Assembly: GCA_964632485.1 (NCBI GenBank)
Contig: CAZWDO010000017.1
Span: 17,689 to 81,688, forward strand
Length of the DNA: 64,000 bases
Origin: CAZWDO01 sp964632485 [NCBI: uncultured bacterium]
Lineage (GTDB): Bacteria; JAGOEH01
Direction of reading: 5' to 3'
The position numbers and the translations under genes were made by a program. How positions within the stretch are numbered: the first letter of the stretch is position 1; every line of letters starts with the position of its first letter. Below, piece after piece: positions 44,760 through 53,833 of the stretch. The notes beneath the pieces were generated by a model, which did not search any database, was not told the origin of the DNA, and saw nothing but the letters and a program-made list of their open reading frames with translations.

Positions 44760-45554
44760 ATGAAGATTTTGGTACTCATTAAGCAGGTTCCTGAAACCAA
44801 TGATGTGCGCATGGACGAAAAATCAGGAACAATGATCCGGGAGGGTGTGAATAGCATTATCAATCCCCTGGATTTATATGCAATTGAAGCGGCAATCCAG
44901 CTAAAGGAGCAGTTTGGAGGAGAAGTCGGCGTTATTTCAATGGGTCCGCCCAAAGCGATTGATGCCATAAAGGAAGCCATTGCTATGGGGTGCGATTTCG
45001 GGTATTTGCTGAGTGATCGGAAATTTGCAGGCGCGGATACGTGGGCAACCTCGTATGTTATTTCTAAGGCGCTGGGGAAATTGAACGATTACGATTTGAT
45101 TTTATGTGGTGAACGCGCCACCGATGGCGATACTGGCCAGGTTGGACCCGGCGTTGCTTCTTTTTTAAATTTGCCTTGTATTTCATACGTTTCATCGTTC
45201 CAAATGATAGATGGAGAAATTGAAGCCAAACGTCTCGTGGAAACAGGTTATGAGGTTTATCGTTCGCCGTTGCCGGCTTTATTGACAGTTGTAAAAGAAA
45301 TTTCCGATCCCCGTTTGCCGACCCTGCGCGGGAAGAAACGCGCCAAAACGATCCAAGCCCCCATGTGGGATAATGTCGCGCTTGAATTGGACGATCAATT
45401 GATTGGACTGAATGGTTCACCCACGCGGGTCGTTAAGATTTTCCGACCGAAAATTGCCCGGCAGGGTGAAACCTTCGTCGTTAAATCCGAGGCGGATGCT
45501 ATAGTAGCCGCTGATAAAATCGTTGCCTATTTGGAAAAAAATCAACTCATTTAG
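44760..45554 (+). CDS. etfB: Electron transfer flavoprotein beta subunit
   Basis: 264 residues. MKILVLIKQVPET at the start, INPLDLYAIEAAIQLKEQ and LILCGERATDGDTGQVGPGVASFL are EtfB motifs. The DRKFAGADTWATSYV and DGDTxQVGP forms are closer to those I know from flavin-bifurcating ETFs than to the AMP-binding type of mitochondrial ETF (family recollection, not a search). With EtfA it passes electrons between a flavin dehydrogenase and other carriers. Promoter and AAGGAGA site upstream. etfA follows after 11 bases. Confidence 0.94.
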   Translation: MKILVLIKQVPETNDVRMDEKSGTMIREGVNSIINPLDLYAIEAAIQLKEQFGGEVGVISMGPPKAIDAIKEAIAMGCDFGYLLSDRKFAGADTWATSYVISKALGKLNDYDLILCGERATDGDTGQVGPGVASFLNLPCISYVSSFQMIDGEIEAKRLVETGYEVYRSPLPALLTVVKEISDPRLPTLRGKKRAKTIQAPMWDNVALELDDQLIGLNGSPTRVVKIFRPKIARQGETFVVKSEADAIVAADKIVAYLEKNQLI

Positions 45555-45565
45555 GGAGTATAGAA

Positions 45566-46576
45566 ATGGCGCAAACCAAATCAATATGGACCCTGGCCGA
45601 AGTTACAGACAATAAAATCAATCCAGTATCTTACGAGATTATTGCCCGGGCCGTCGAATTGAAGGAAAAACTGGCGGATAGTAAAATCGTCAGCATTATG
45701 TTAGGCCCTGAAATGGAAGAGGCTGAGGTTAAAAAATTAATACAATATGGCGCGGATGAAGTCCTATACATCAAGGACCCTCGTTTGACGCATTTTATCA
45801 TTCAGGATTTTGCCGCGATCCTGAGCGATCTGGGAAAGACCGAGCAACCCTTTATCTTTCTGGCAGGCGCGACGACTTATGGCCGCACTTTGATGCCCTA
45901 TCTGGCTATCCAGATGTATGCCGGGCTGACGGCGGATTGCACGATCCTGGATATTGAGGCGGAGACTGATCTGCTGTTGCAGACACGGCCCGCGATCGGA
46001 GGCAATATACTGGCAACTATCAAAACGCCGACCGCCAGACCTCAAATGGCAACCGTACGCCCGCATTCCACCAAGCCGCTGACTCCCGATGAAAACCGAA
46101 AAGGTTTGATTCGGAGTATTCCGCTAAAAGATGACTACTTTCATTCCAAAATGCGGTTTGTCCGTTTTGAAAGCTTGGAAGACACCGAAGGGAATATCAG
46201 TGAAGCCCCGCGTATCGTTGCCGGGGGCAGGGGATTAGGTAAAGCTGAAAATTTTGAGCTGGTGTTGGAATTGGCAAAAAATCTCGATGCGGCTGTCGGC
46301 GCAACCCGTGAAGCTGTTGATCGCGGCTGGATTTCATATCCCCATCAGATCGGCCTCAGCGGGAAAACGGTCAATCCCGAATTATATATCGCCATGGGTA
46401 TCTCAGGAACAATCCAGCATCTGGCGGGGATGCAGACTGCCCAGCATATTATTGCGATTAATAAGGATCCCGAGGCTCAAATTTTTCGCGTCAGTAATCT
46501 GAGTATCGTAGGTAATCATTTTGAAATTATACCGCATCTAATTGAAAAAATTAAAACCCGGCGAGGTATGGCATGA
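45566..46576 (+). CDS. etfA: Electron transfer flavoprotein alpha subunit
   Basis: 336 residues. An N-terminal ETF domain (FLAGATTYGRTLMPYLA, LTADCTILDIE, QTRPAIGGNILATI) is followed by the C-terminal FAD domain with GGRGLGKAENFELV, GATREAVDRGWI, QIGLSGKTVNPELYIAMGISGTIQHLAGM and IIAINKDPEAQIF. There is no N-terminal ferredoxin domain, unlike the alpha subunit of some clostridial lactate dehydrogenase complexes. The stop overlaps the glcD start by ATGA. Confidence 0.95.
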   Translation: MAQTKSIWTLAEVTDNKINPVSYEIIARAVELKEKLADSKIVSIMLGPEMEEAEVKKLIQYGADEVLYIKDPRLTHFIIQDFAAILSDLGKTEQPFIFLAGATTYGRTLMPYLAIQMYAGLTADCTILDIEAETDLLLQTRPAIGGNILATIKTPTARPQMATVRPHSTKPLTPDENRKGLIRSIPLKDDYFHSKMRFVRFESLEDTEGNISEAPRIVAGGRGLGKAENFELVLELAKNLDAAVGATREAVDRGWISYPHQIGLSGKTVNPELYIAMGISGTIQHLAGMQTAQHIIAINKDPEAQIFRVSNLSIVGNHFEIIPHLIEKIKTRRGMA

Positions 46577-47988
46577 AATACAACCCTGTTACACCGGAAA
46601 TTGCTGAATCTTTAAAAAAAATTTGCGGTCCCAATCAGGTGATTTTCCAGGATATAGAAAAACTGGACCCCTATAGTCATGATGAAGTCGCTGATAAACA
46701 TTATCAACACATGCCGGAAGTAGTAGTGAAACCGAAGACGACTGCGGAGATCGCCGCCATCATGAAACTGGCCAATGATAATCGGGTACCGGTTACCCCC
46801 CGCGGTGCCGGTAGCGGTTTGTCCGGTGGCGCTGTTCCCCTCTTCGGCGGGATCGTACTGTCAGTCGAACGCATGAACCAAATCATCGAAATCGACCGCG
46901 AAAACCTCATGATTACGGTTGAACCAGGCGTCGTAACAAATGAAATCAATGAAATCCTTAAAGAATTTAAACTATTTTATGCCGGTTATCCGATGAGTTT
47001 GGAAACCTGTTATGTCGCTGGGAATGTGGCTGAGAACGCGGGTGGCGGAAAGGCCGTAAAGTACGGCGTGACATCCCGTTATGTTCATGGTTTGGAAGTT
47101 GTTCTGCCGACCGGCGAAATCGTGATGATGGGCGGTAAGCGTATGAAGGACGTTACCGGTTACGACCTGCTGCACCTGATGGTCGGTTCGGAGGGCACCC
47201 TGGGTGTTATCACTAAAATTATTTTGAAGTTAATGCCACTGCCGAAAGCCGCTACTGATCTTCTGGTATTGTTTAAGGACCCGGAATCGGCGATCCAGAT
47301 GGTGCCGCGAATTATGACGGAGAGTGGTATTATTCCCACGGCGATTGAGTTTATGGACCGTTTGTCGGCCCAAACCTCCTGCCAGTACCTAAATGAACAT
47401 TTCGCCTATCAGGATGCGGGCGCTATGCTCTTGATTACTGTTGACGGCTATGATACAGCCCAGGTCGAGAAAGATTATGAAACCATCGGCGATCTTTGTA
47501 TGGAGGGTGGCGCGCTTGAAGTCTATGTGGCCGATAATGCGACAACCTCGGAACGGGTTTGGAAAATCCGTCGTAATATTGCTGAAGCCTTCAAAGTGTA
47601 TTCGCCCATTCAAAGTCTTGAAGATATTGTCGTTCCTTTCGCCCAAATCCCTCAAATCATCCCCGAACTGGAGAAACTCTCCCAAAAATACAATGTGGTA
47701 ATTCCCTGTTATGGGCATGCGGGGGACGGGAATTTGCATGCCACAATTGTAAAAAAACCGGAAATGCCGGGCGAAGAATGGGATAATCGACTCGATGAAA
47801 TTCTCTCAGAACTGTTTAAAGTGACGATCAACCTGGGAGGCACTATTTCCGGCGAGCATGGCGTGGGACATAAACGGAAAAAATTTCTGCATCTCGCTAT
47901 GTCAGAATCGGAAATCGATTTGATGAAACGCATAAAATTGGCGTTCGACCCGAACTGGATTCTCAATCCCGGTAAAATTTTTGATTAA
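46573..47988 (+). CDS. FAD-linked 2-hydroxyacid dehydrogenase (GlcD / D-lactate dehydrogenase family)
   Basis: 471 residues. A PCMH-type FAD domain (TPRGAGSGLSGGAVPLFGG, ITVEPGV, GYPMSLETCYVAGNVAENAGGGKAVKYGVT) and a C-terminal FAD-oxidase cap (CYGHAGDGNLHATIV, GGTISGEHGVGHKRKKFL, FDPNWILNPGKIF) are all present. Members oxidise glycolate, D-lactate or related 2-hydroxyacids. Translational coupling to etfA suggests that its electrons go to the ETF, as in lactate dehydrogenase-ETF complexes. There is no GlcE or GlcF partner. Exact substrate not known. Confidence 0.93.
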   Translation: MKYNPVTPEIAESLKKICGPNQVIFQDIEKLDPYSHDEVADKHYQHMPEVVVKPKTTAEIAAIMKLANDNRVPVTPRGAGSGLSGGAVPLFGGIVLSVERMNQIIEIDRENLMITVEPGVVTNEINEILKEFKLFYAGYPMSLETCYVAGNVAENAGGGKAVKYGVTSRYVHGLEVVLPTGEIVMMGGKRMKDVTGYDLLHLMVGSEGTLGVITKIILKLMPLPKAATDLLVLFKDPESAIQMVPRIMTESGIIPTAIEFMDRLSAQTSCQYLNEHFAYQDAGAMLLITVDGYDTAQVEKDYETIGDLCMEGGALEVYVADNATTSERVWKIRRNIAEAFKVYSPIQSLEDIVVPFAQIPQIIPELEKLSQKYNVVIPCYGHAGDGNLHATIVKKPEMPGEEWDNRLDEILSELFKVTINLGGTISGEHGVGHKRKKFLHLAMSESEIDLMKRIKLAFDPNWILNPGKIFD

Positions 47989-47994
47989 ATGATC

Positions 47995-48022
47995 ATCCCC
48001 CCCTCCCGAAAGAGGGGGGGAT
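47995..48022 (+). terminator. Strong hairpin at the end of the etf-glcD unit
   Basis: An 11-bp perfect GC-rich stem (ATCCCCCCCTC 47995-48005, GAGGGGGGGAT 48012-48022) with a CCGAAA loop, 7 bases after the stop. Only a short interrupted T stretch follows, so it may also serve as an mRNA-stabilising hairpin. Confidence 0.6.
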
Positions 48023-48232
48023 TTCCATATTTCAATGAACTGTTCATCTTGTATTGCGCTGGAACAAATAATTTTTGAGGGGAAATTATATACTCCGGAC
48101 ATGATAATTACATTTTAATGTGATTATGCCTTAGTAAGCTTCATATCACTATTCGAAAACAAAATCATTTTTCATGAAACAATTAGTGCTTACATTCGTA
48201 TATTAAGCAAACACATTGTAAGGAGTTAGTGG

Positions 48233-49327
48233 ATGAAAAAAATTATTTATTCGATTGTGGCGGCAGGAGTAATAATCGGGATATTATTTTGGGTTTTGAG
48301 TTCAAATGGTAATAAACAAAATGGCGATATTAAGCTGGAAACTGTAACGCGGGGAAATATCATTGTGAAGGCGTTGGCTATCGGTCAAATTGTCCCTCGC
48401 CAGGAAATTACAGTTAAATCTAAAATCTCCGGTATTCTGCGTAAACGGTATAGAGAAGTGGGCGATGTCGTGAAAAAAGGCGACCCTCTTTTGGAAATTG
48501 ATCCGGATCCCACTCCATTGGAATTCACTGAGGCAAAACGAAATGTCGAATTGATGGAAATTTCCTTAACCAAAGCTGAAACTGAATTTCGACGTTCACG
48601 GGAATTAATGGCAAAAAATATGATATCAAAACAGGATTTTGAACTTGTTCAAAATAATTTTGAAGAACAGAAGTTGAATACTCTACTGGCCCGTGAAAAA
48701 TTTCAATTAATTTCGACCGGTAAAATTATGCTGGCGGATCGGCAGATTGAAAATATTATCAAAGCGCCGATTAGCGGCATTGTATTGGAAGCGTTGATCA
48801 ATGTGGGTGATCCCGTAGTCCCTCTGACAACCTATCAGGCGGGTACTCCTTTAATGAGTATGGCTGATATGGATGATTTAATATTTAAAGGGACGGTCGA
48901 TGAGATTGATATCGGTAAAATAAATATCGGCGCGACGGCTCAACTTAAAATCGGGGCCATGCCCGATGCGGAGATTTTTGGAACTGTGACCCGTATCGCG
49001 CCCAAGGCGCGTAAAGAAGGCAATACAACTCTTTTTGATATTGAAATTTCAATAGATGATTCAGAGAATCGTCTGATTCGCGCAGGATTGTCCGCTAACG
49101 GTGAAATCATTATTGAACGGGCGGATAGTGCGCTGGTGGTCCTTCAACGACTGATAAATTACCGGGGCGATTCTGTATTTGTGGAGGTGCAAACGGGTGA
49201 GACCTCCGAATCGATTGTTAAAAAAATGATTAAAACCGGTTTGAGCGATGGAATGATTACCGAAATCGATTCCGGCCTGATTCTGGGCGAAAAAATTGTG
49301 GAACGTCCTCCCCGGGAGATTCAATAA
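48233..49327 (+). CDS. Periplasmic adaptor (membrane-fusion) protein of an ABC exporter, MacA/HlyD family
   Basis: 364 residues. One N-terminal membrane span (about 5-23). The lipoyl/biotinyl half-motifs (GQIVPRQEITVKSKISGILRKRYREVGDVVKKGDPLLEID and later IIKAPISGIVLEALINVGDPV) flank a coiled-coil hairpin (about 98-160), followed by a beta-barrel domain. It links an inner-membrane ABC transporter to an outer-membrane channel. AAGGAG precedes the ATG. The next gene starts directly after its stop. No TolC-like gene is in the window. Confidence 0.9.
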   Translation: MKKIIYSIVAAGVIIGILFWVLSSNGNKQNGDIKLETVTRGNIIVKALAIGQIVPRQEITVKSKISGILRKRYREVGDVVKKGDPLLEIDPDPTPLEFTEAKRNVELMEISLTKAETEFRRSRELMAKNMISKQDFELVQNNFEEQKLNTLLAREKFQLISTGKIMLADRQIENIIKAPISGIVLEALINVGDPVVPLTTYQAGTPLMSMADMDDLIFKGTVDEIDIGKINIGATAQLKIGAMPDAEIFGTVTRIAPKARKEGNTTLFDIEISIDDSENRLIRAGLSANGEIIIERADSALVVLQRLINYRGDSVFVEVQTGETSESIVKKMIKTGLSDGMITEIDSGLILGEKIVERPPREIQ

Positions 49328-50563
49328 ATGATTTGGAAACTATATCTTTTGCAATTTTTAAACGATCTGCGCCATCAAAAGCTACGTGTTTTTCTCACTC
49401 TTTTCGGCCTGGTTTGGGGAACCACTTCGATAATGCTCTTGCTGGCTGTAGGTGAAGCTCTGGAAAAGCAGTTATTTAAAAGCATGCACGGAATGGGTGA
49501 AAATATTGTGATCATGTGGCCCGGTAGAACGTCCATGCCCTGGCAGGGATTCAATCAGGGACGGCAGTTGAGTATCAGCCGTGAAGATATTGACATGCTT
49601 GCGAAAACTATCCCGGCTATCAAGCATATTTGCGGTGAAACCCGGTCCCGCGGAGATTATCTGGCTCGGTTCGGCGATCAGGAATTATTAGTCGATATGG
49701 CCGGAGTGGAGCCTGTCTGGGCAGAAATGCGTAACGTCATTCCTCAGCAGGGCGGACGATTTATTCATCCGGACGATATTTTATTAAAACGTCGGGTGGT
49801 TTTTCTGGGGGATAAACTCAAAGATAACCTCTTCGGAGCGGAAAATCCGATCGGGAAATATATTGAAATTAATCATGTGCCATTTCAAGTGATCGGAATT
49901 ATGCAGAAGAAAATTCAAAATTCCTCCTATGGCGGGCGTGATCATAGCAAGGCGATTATTCCCATTTCAACATTTATGTTGATGTATAACTACAAATTCG
50001 TGGATAATGCACTTTTTCAACCCGCTGAGCCTGGAATCAGTAAAAATGTAACCAAACAAATCATCAAAAACCTGGCTAACCTTAAATTCTTTAATCCCGA
50101 TGATCCGGATGCTCTGGATTTCTGGGATACGACCGACATGGATCGGTTTATGGGCTATCTAACGAAGGGTCTGCAGCTCTTTCTCGGTATTGTGGGTATA
50201 TTTACACTGATTGTAGCCGGTATTGGAGTGGCCAATATCATGAATGTGATTGTTGAAGAGCGAACACGGGAAATCGGAATTAAAATGGCTTTAGGGATTA
50301 AACGGCATTGGATAATGAGTCAATTTATCTTTGAAACCTCTCTGTTGACACTAATTGGCGGATCGGTCGGTTTTTTATTGACTGCCGGATTTTGTTCCCT
50401 TATTCGGAGTTTTCCGATCGAAGAGTACATGGGATCACCTTACATCACGTTAAGAGTGGCATTGATAACGACACTAATTTTAGGTGTTGTAGCGTTTTTG
50501 GCTGGATTTTTCCCGGCCCGTCGCGCGGCAAATCTGGATCCGATTGCGGCATTAAGGTGGTAG
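49328..50563 (+). CDS. MacB-like ABC transporter permease 1
   Basis: 411 residues. One N-terminal span, a large MacB periplasmic core domain (about 45-270; IVIMWPGRTSMPWQGF) and three C-terminal spans of the FtsX fold (VGIFTLIVAGIGVANIMNVIVEERTREIGIKMALG). FtsX/MacB-type permeases work by mechanotransmission rather than by a simple channel. No ATPase domain is fused; the separate ATPase is encoded two genes downstream. The paralogous permease follows 2 bases later. Confidence 0.92.
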   Translation: MIWKLYLLQFLNDLRHQKLRVFLTLFGLVWGTTSIMLLLAVGEALEKQLFKSMHGMGENIVIMWPGRTSMPWQGFNQGRQLSISREDIDMLAKTIPAIKHICGETRSRGDYLARFGDQELLVDMAGVEPVWAEMRNVIPQQGGRFIHPDDILLKRRVVFLGDKLKDNLFGAENPIGKYIEINHVPFQVIGIMQKKIQNSSYGGRDHSKAIIPISTFMLMYNYKFVDNALFQPAEPGISKNVTKQIIKNLANLKFFNPDDPDALDFWDTTDMDRFMGYLTKGLQLFLGIVGIFTLIVAGIGVANIMNVIVEERTREIGIKMALGIKRHWIMSQFIFETSLLTLIGGSVGFLLTAGFCSLIRSFPIEEYMGSPYITLRVALITTLILGVVAFLAGFFPARRAANLDPIAALRW

Positions 50564-50565
50564 AT

Positions 50566-51810
50566 ATGCGATTCTATTTTTTAAAAATGGCGGCCAGCGA
50601 ATTTAAAACCCATCGGAAACGTTTAACCCTTACAACGCTTGCCATTGCCTGGGGTATTTTTACGATTCTCTTACTGCTGGCTTTTGGTGAAGGATTGCGG
50701 AAAGAATTGACGCGTTCAGGGAAAGGTATTGGTGAAAACATCGTCGTTGTCTGGGGAGGGCAGACCAGTAAGCCATGGCAGGGTTTATCCGCCGGACGTC
50801 CTATTCGTTTTTCAGAGGAGGACCTCGACGCAATCACTGCCAATATCCCCCAAATTCTGGGTATTAGTGGCGAGTACAACCGCTGGGACGCTGACGCCGG
50901 AATCGGGCCTAACCAGCGATCAATTATGGTGGTTGGAGTCGATCATGATTTTGGCGATATGCGTAATCAAATTCCCTGCCAGGGTGGCCGTTTCCTACAC
51001 CCGGAGGATATCGCCCTCAAACGACGGGTCGTTTTTATGGGATGGGAAGCTGTTGCTAAATTCTATACACCCGACGATGCCGTCGGCAAAACTGTGGTCA
51101 TCGATAAAATTCCTTTTGTGATCATCGGCGTTCTTAAAGAAAAACTACAAAGCAGCAATTATAATAACATGGATAAAAGTAAATCCTATATCCCGGTCAG
51201 CACTTTTGAAAGTATGTATGGATCTCATTACTATAGCAATATTGTCTATTCTCTGCAAAATGTGGATGATACGAAATCCGTGGAAAAACAATTATACCGG
51301 TTATTAGCTACCCGCCATCAATTCGACCCGGGCGATGAAATGGCATTGTCATTCTGGAATGTAGCCGAAAATTTGCAGGATATGCAAAAAGGACTGCTGG
51401 GATTTCAATTTTTTCTGGGATTCATTGGAGCGCTGACTATGATTATTTCGGGGGTCGGGCTGGCCAATATTATTTATGCATCCATAAAAGAGCGGACACG
51501 TGAGATCGGTATCAAGCTGGCAATCGGCGCTTATCCAAATCAGATTTTGTTTCAAATTGTCACTGAATCGTTTTTCTTTTCATTTGTCGGAGGTTTTATG
51601 GGGGGGGGCGCGGCCTGGTTGGTTGTGAAAGGCATTGGTTTGATCCCCGTTTCCAATGAAGCGCTCAGTTTTCTCACTAACCCCCGCCTTTCGTTTCCCA
51701 TTGCGGCCGCGGCAACCCTTTTACTAATGATCATAACCTTCTTCGCCGGGTATTTTCCTGCACGTAAAGCCGCCCGCCAGGACCCCATCGAATCCCTAAG
51801 ATATGAATAA
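50566..51810 (+). CDS. MacB-like ABC transporter permease 2
   Basis: 414 residues from ATG 50566. Same layout as the previous permease: N-terminal span, periplasmic core (VVVWGGQTSKPWQGL) and C-terminal FtsX domain (MIISGVGLANIIYASIKERTREIGIKLAIGA). The two permeases share TSKPWQG/TSMPWQG and the ERTREIGIK motif, so they are old paralogues that probably form a heterodimer. A longer in-frame start inside the previous gene is rejected because the spans fit only the later ATG. Confidence 0.92.
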   Translation: MRFYFLKMAASEFKTHRKRLTLTTLAIAWGIFTILLLLAFGEGLRKELTRSGKGIGENIVVVWGGQTSKPWQGLSAGRPIRFSEEDLDAITANIPQILGISGEYNRWDADAGIGPNQRSIMVVGVDHDFGDMRNQIPCQGGRFLHPEDIALKRRVVFMGWEAVAKFYTPDDAVGKTVVIDKIPFVIIGVLKEKLQSSNYNNMDKSKSYIPVSTFESMYGSHYYSNIVYSLQNVDDTKSVEKQLYRLLATRHQFDPGDEMALSFWNVAENLQDMQKGLLGFQFFLGFIGALTMIISGVGLANIIYASIKERTREIGIKLAIGAYPNQILFQIVTESFFFSFVGGFMGGGAAWLVVKGIGLIPVSNEALSFLTNPRLSFPIAAAATLLLMIITFFAGYFPARKAARQDPIESLRYE

Positions 51811-51828
51811 ACGCCAGGAGTAAATAAA

Positions 51829-52503
51829 ATGATTGAACTCAGAAAAGTCAGTAAAATTTATGATACCGGTAAAGTCAGAGTGGATGCCTTAAAGGAAATC
51901 GATTTGAATATTGATAGCGGGGAACTGATTGCGATCACTGGACCCTCCGGTAGTGGAAAATCGACCTTGATGCATATCCTGGGTTGCCTCGATACTCCAT
52001 CGCAAGGGCATTATCATTTTCTGCAAACGAATATTAATTCACTCTCGGTTAACCAGCTTTCGGATATTCGCAATCGTAAAATTGGATTTGTTTTTCAGAA
52101 TTTTCATTTATTGCCCTATCTGAGCGCAATGGATAATATCGCGCTTCCCATGATGTTTGCCGGGGAAACCCAAAAAAAACGCGAAGCCCGGGCGATGGAA
52201 TTGATGAGATTGACGGGGATGGGCGATCGGGCGGAACACCGGCCCAATGAGCTTTCAGGTGGGCAACAGCAACGAGTGGCTATTGCCCGCGCTTTAGTAA
52301 ATGATCCGCCGATACTGTTGGCCGATGAACCTACGGGAAATCTTGACTCCAAATCCGGCCAGGAAATCATTCAGCTTTTTCATGATCTATGGCGTGGCGG
52401 GAAAACAGTCATTATGATCACGCATGATCCTCATATCGCTGCCAGTTGCCCCCGCCAAATCGAATTGATTGACGGTATGGTGGCTCACGAACGGCATGAT
52501 TAG
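51829..52503 (+). CDS. ABC transporter ATP-binding protein, LolD/MacB type
   Basis: 224 residues. Walker [11 protein letters not shown]-loop [11 protein letters not shown], signature [15 protein letters not shown], Walker [14 protein letters not shown] and H-loop ITHD are all intact. It drives the two FtsX-type permeases encoded just upstream. An AGGAG site precedes the ATG. Substrate (peptide, antibiotic, lipid or lipoprotein) unknown; the LolD-like sequence alone does not decide it. Confidence 0.94.
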   Translation: MIELRKVSKIYDTGKVRVDALKEIDLNIDSGELIAITGPSGSGKSTLMHILGCLDTPSQGHYHFLQTNINSLSVNQLSDIRNRKIGFVFQNFHLLPYLSAMDNIALPMMFAGETQKKREARAMELMRLTGMGDRAEHRPNELSGGQQQRVAIARALVNDPPILLADEPTGNLDSKSGQEIIQLFHDLWRGGKTVIMITHDPHIAASCPRQIELIDGMVAHERHD

Positions 52504-52554
52504 ATCGCTTCCGTTTCATGGCGCTCGGGTCATATCCTCTATTATCGCTAAAAA

Positions 52555-53619
52555 TCAATCTTCATCCTCATCCTCATCTTCATCGTCATACCCCATCATC
52601 TTCCGACGATTGGTAATTGCCTTTTTCAGGAAGTCAGAGATGCCCTTTTGCGTCAGTTCGTAGCTTTCGATGTAGTGGGTGCTGAACACATATCCCATAT
52701 ATGCGCAATAATAGAAAAACCATTCAATGAATTGCTGAGGATTGTTAAAAAAGAATTCCCCGATATTCGGGTCCATAAAAGAAATGCCGCTATTCTCAAG
52801 GCAGGCCGCCATAGCATGTCCACCGCCTTCTGTGTAGAGTTGACCAATCCGGCAGTAGGGTGTCGGGCTTTTGGAGATATTCCTTGCCATATTTGTGGGC
52901 GTGGCGGCGGCTCCTTTTTCCCGGGTAGTACAGTTTTTTTTAAGGCCGAAGCGCTTCAATCTAAATTCTGCCCGGTCATCCATCGATGAACCCATCAATC
53001 TATTGGTACGGATACTCTGCGCGGCCATAATGAAACGATAACTGCTGGGCCCGCTCGATTCGTGATTGGTCCAGAAATCAAGATGTTGCGCCTTCGAGCC
53101 CAACCACATAACCGACATTCCCAGGCACCATCCCTCAGTAGTCAAATCTGAATCTGCTAAGCGTTTGTCCTTTCCCTGGTTGTAATAATGAACCAGCTTT
53201 CCGCTGAATCGTATGGGTATCTCCCTGGCCCATTCATCATCATGCAGGAGATAGCGGATGCCCATGCTTGTATATTGCTTGGCAAACTGCAGGGTGTTCT
53301 GCTGGTTCATATCCATGATCGTGTTTTTCAGACTTAGCGTTTCAGCCTCGCGATGGTAACAAAGTATCCGATGAAAAAGAAGGGTTAAACGCTTCAGATG
53401 GCGGGTGGCGGTTTTGGTCTGGTTAAACGGCAGAAAGCGGCTGCCCAGAGAAAGTAAGTTGCTTAGTTTTTCCAGCTCAGGACCCGAAAAATGGTCTTTC
53501 ACTTTCTTAACAAGAACCTTCCTGATCGCATCCTCGTTATACCCGACGAAGAGCTGGCTCTTCCATTCAGATACTTGTTTCAATGTTTCATTCAACCGAT
53601 CAATGAAATCTTTTGCCAT
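52555..53619 (-). CDS. Possible YopT-like (C58) cysteine peptidase with acidic C-terminal tail
   Basis: 354 residues, no signal peptide or membrane span. Residues 1-150 are helical and charged. The second half has a Cys165 in EGWCLGMSVMWLG, a His268 in GGGHAMAACLE and an Asp283 in SFMDPNIGEFFF. Spacing and context fit the Cys-His-Asp triad of the papain-like C58 family (YopT, AvrPphB), where the Cys follows a Gly and the Asp lies in a DPN.G.F turn. The last ten residues are a run of Asp and Glu encoded by a short GAT/GAA-type simple repeat at about 52558-52587. The family assignment is based on motif pattern only. If right, it could be an effector or toxin-like protease, or an internal peptidase. 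A linked secretion system is not visible; an ABC exporter is next door in convergent orientation. Confidence 0.6.
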   Translation of the reverse strand: MAKDFIDRLNETLKQVSEWKSQLFVGYNEDAIRKVLVKKVKDHFSGPELEKLSNLLSLGSRFLPFNQTKTATRHLKRLTLLFHRILCYHREAETLSLKNTIMDMNQQNTLQFAKQYTSMGIRYLLHDDEWAREIPIRFSGKLVHYYNQGKDKRLADSDLTTEGWCLGMSVMWLGSKAQHLDFWTNHESSGPSSYRFIMAAQSIRTNRLMGSSMDDRAEFRLKRFGLKKNCTTREKGAAATPTNMARNISKSPTPYCRIGQLYTEGGGHAMAACLENSGISFMDPNIGEFFFNNPQQFIEWFFYYCAYMGYVFSTHYIESYELTQKGISDFLKKAITNRRKMMGYDDEDEDEDED

Positions 53620-53706
53620 AAGACCTTGCCTTTCTTTAAAAATTGAATTCTCTCACCTTCCGGGTGAATACTTATATGTTAGCCAAAACTTATTAATACC
53701 TATTTT

Positions 53707-53736
53707 TAAATATAAATGGTTTTTAGAAATTGTCAA
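53707..53736 (-). promoter_or_regulatory. Promoter for the C58-like peptidase gene
   Basis: Minus strand TTGACA (53736-53731), 18 bases, TATTTA (53712-53707). Its -35 box lies 24 bases from the -35 box of the divergent kinase promoter, so one regulator could act on both. Confidence 0.55.
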
Positions 53737-53760
53737 ATTTTTTAGCCTATTATTTTTTTA

Positions 53761-53789
53761 TTGACATTTCACTAAAACCATCCTATATT
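53761..53789 (+). promoter_or_regulatory. Sigma-70 promoter for the hybrid sensor kinase
   Basis: TTGACA (53761-53766), 17 bases, TATATT (53784-53789), about 45 bases before the GTG start. Confidence 0.75.
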
Positions 53790-53833
53790 TTTATAAAATG
53801 ATAGGATAAATTTTTATCAATTCAGGAATAATT

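Noticed and set aside
47995-48022. C7/G7 tracts as a phase-variable slippage site
   Set aside because: The tracts lie after the stop codon and pair as the arms of a hairpin, so length changes would not shift a reading frame.
53620-53706. Possible riboswitch in the leader of the C58-like gene
   Set aside because: Only a 5-bp TCACC/GGTGA stem is evident, with no conserved riboswitch core.
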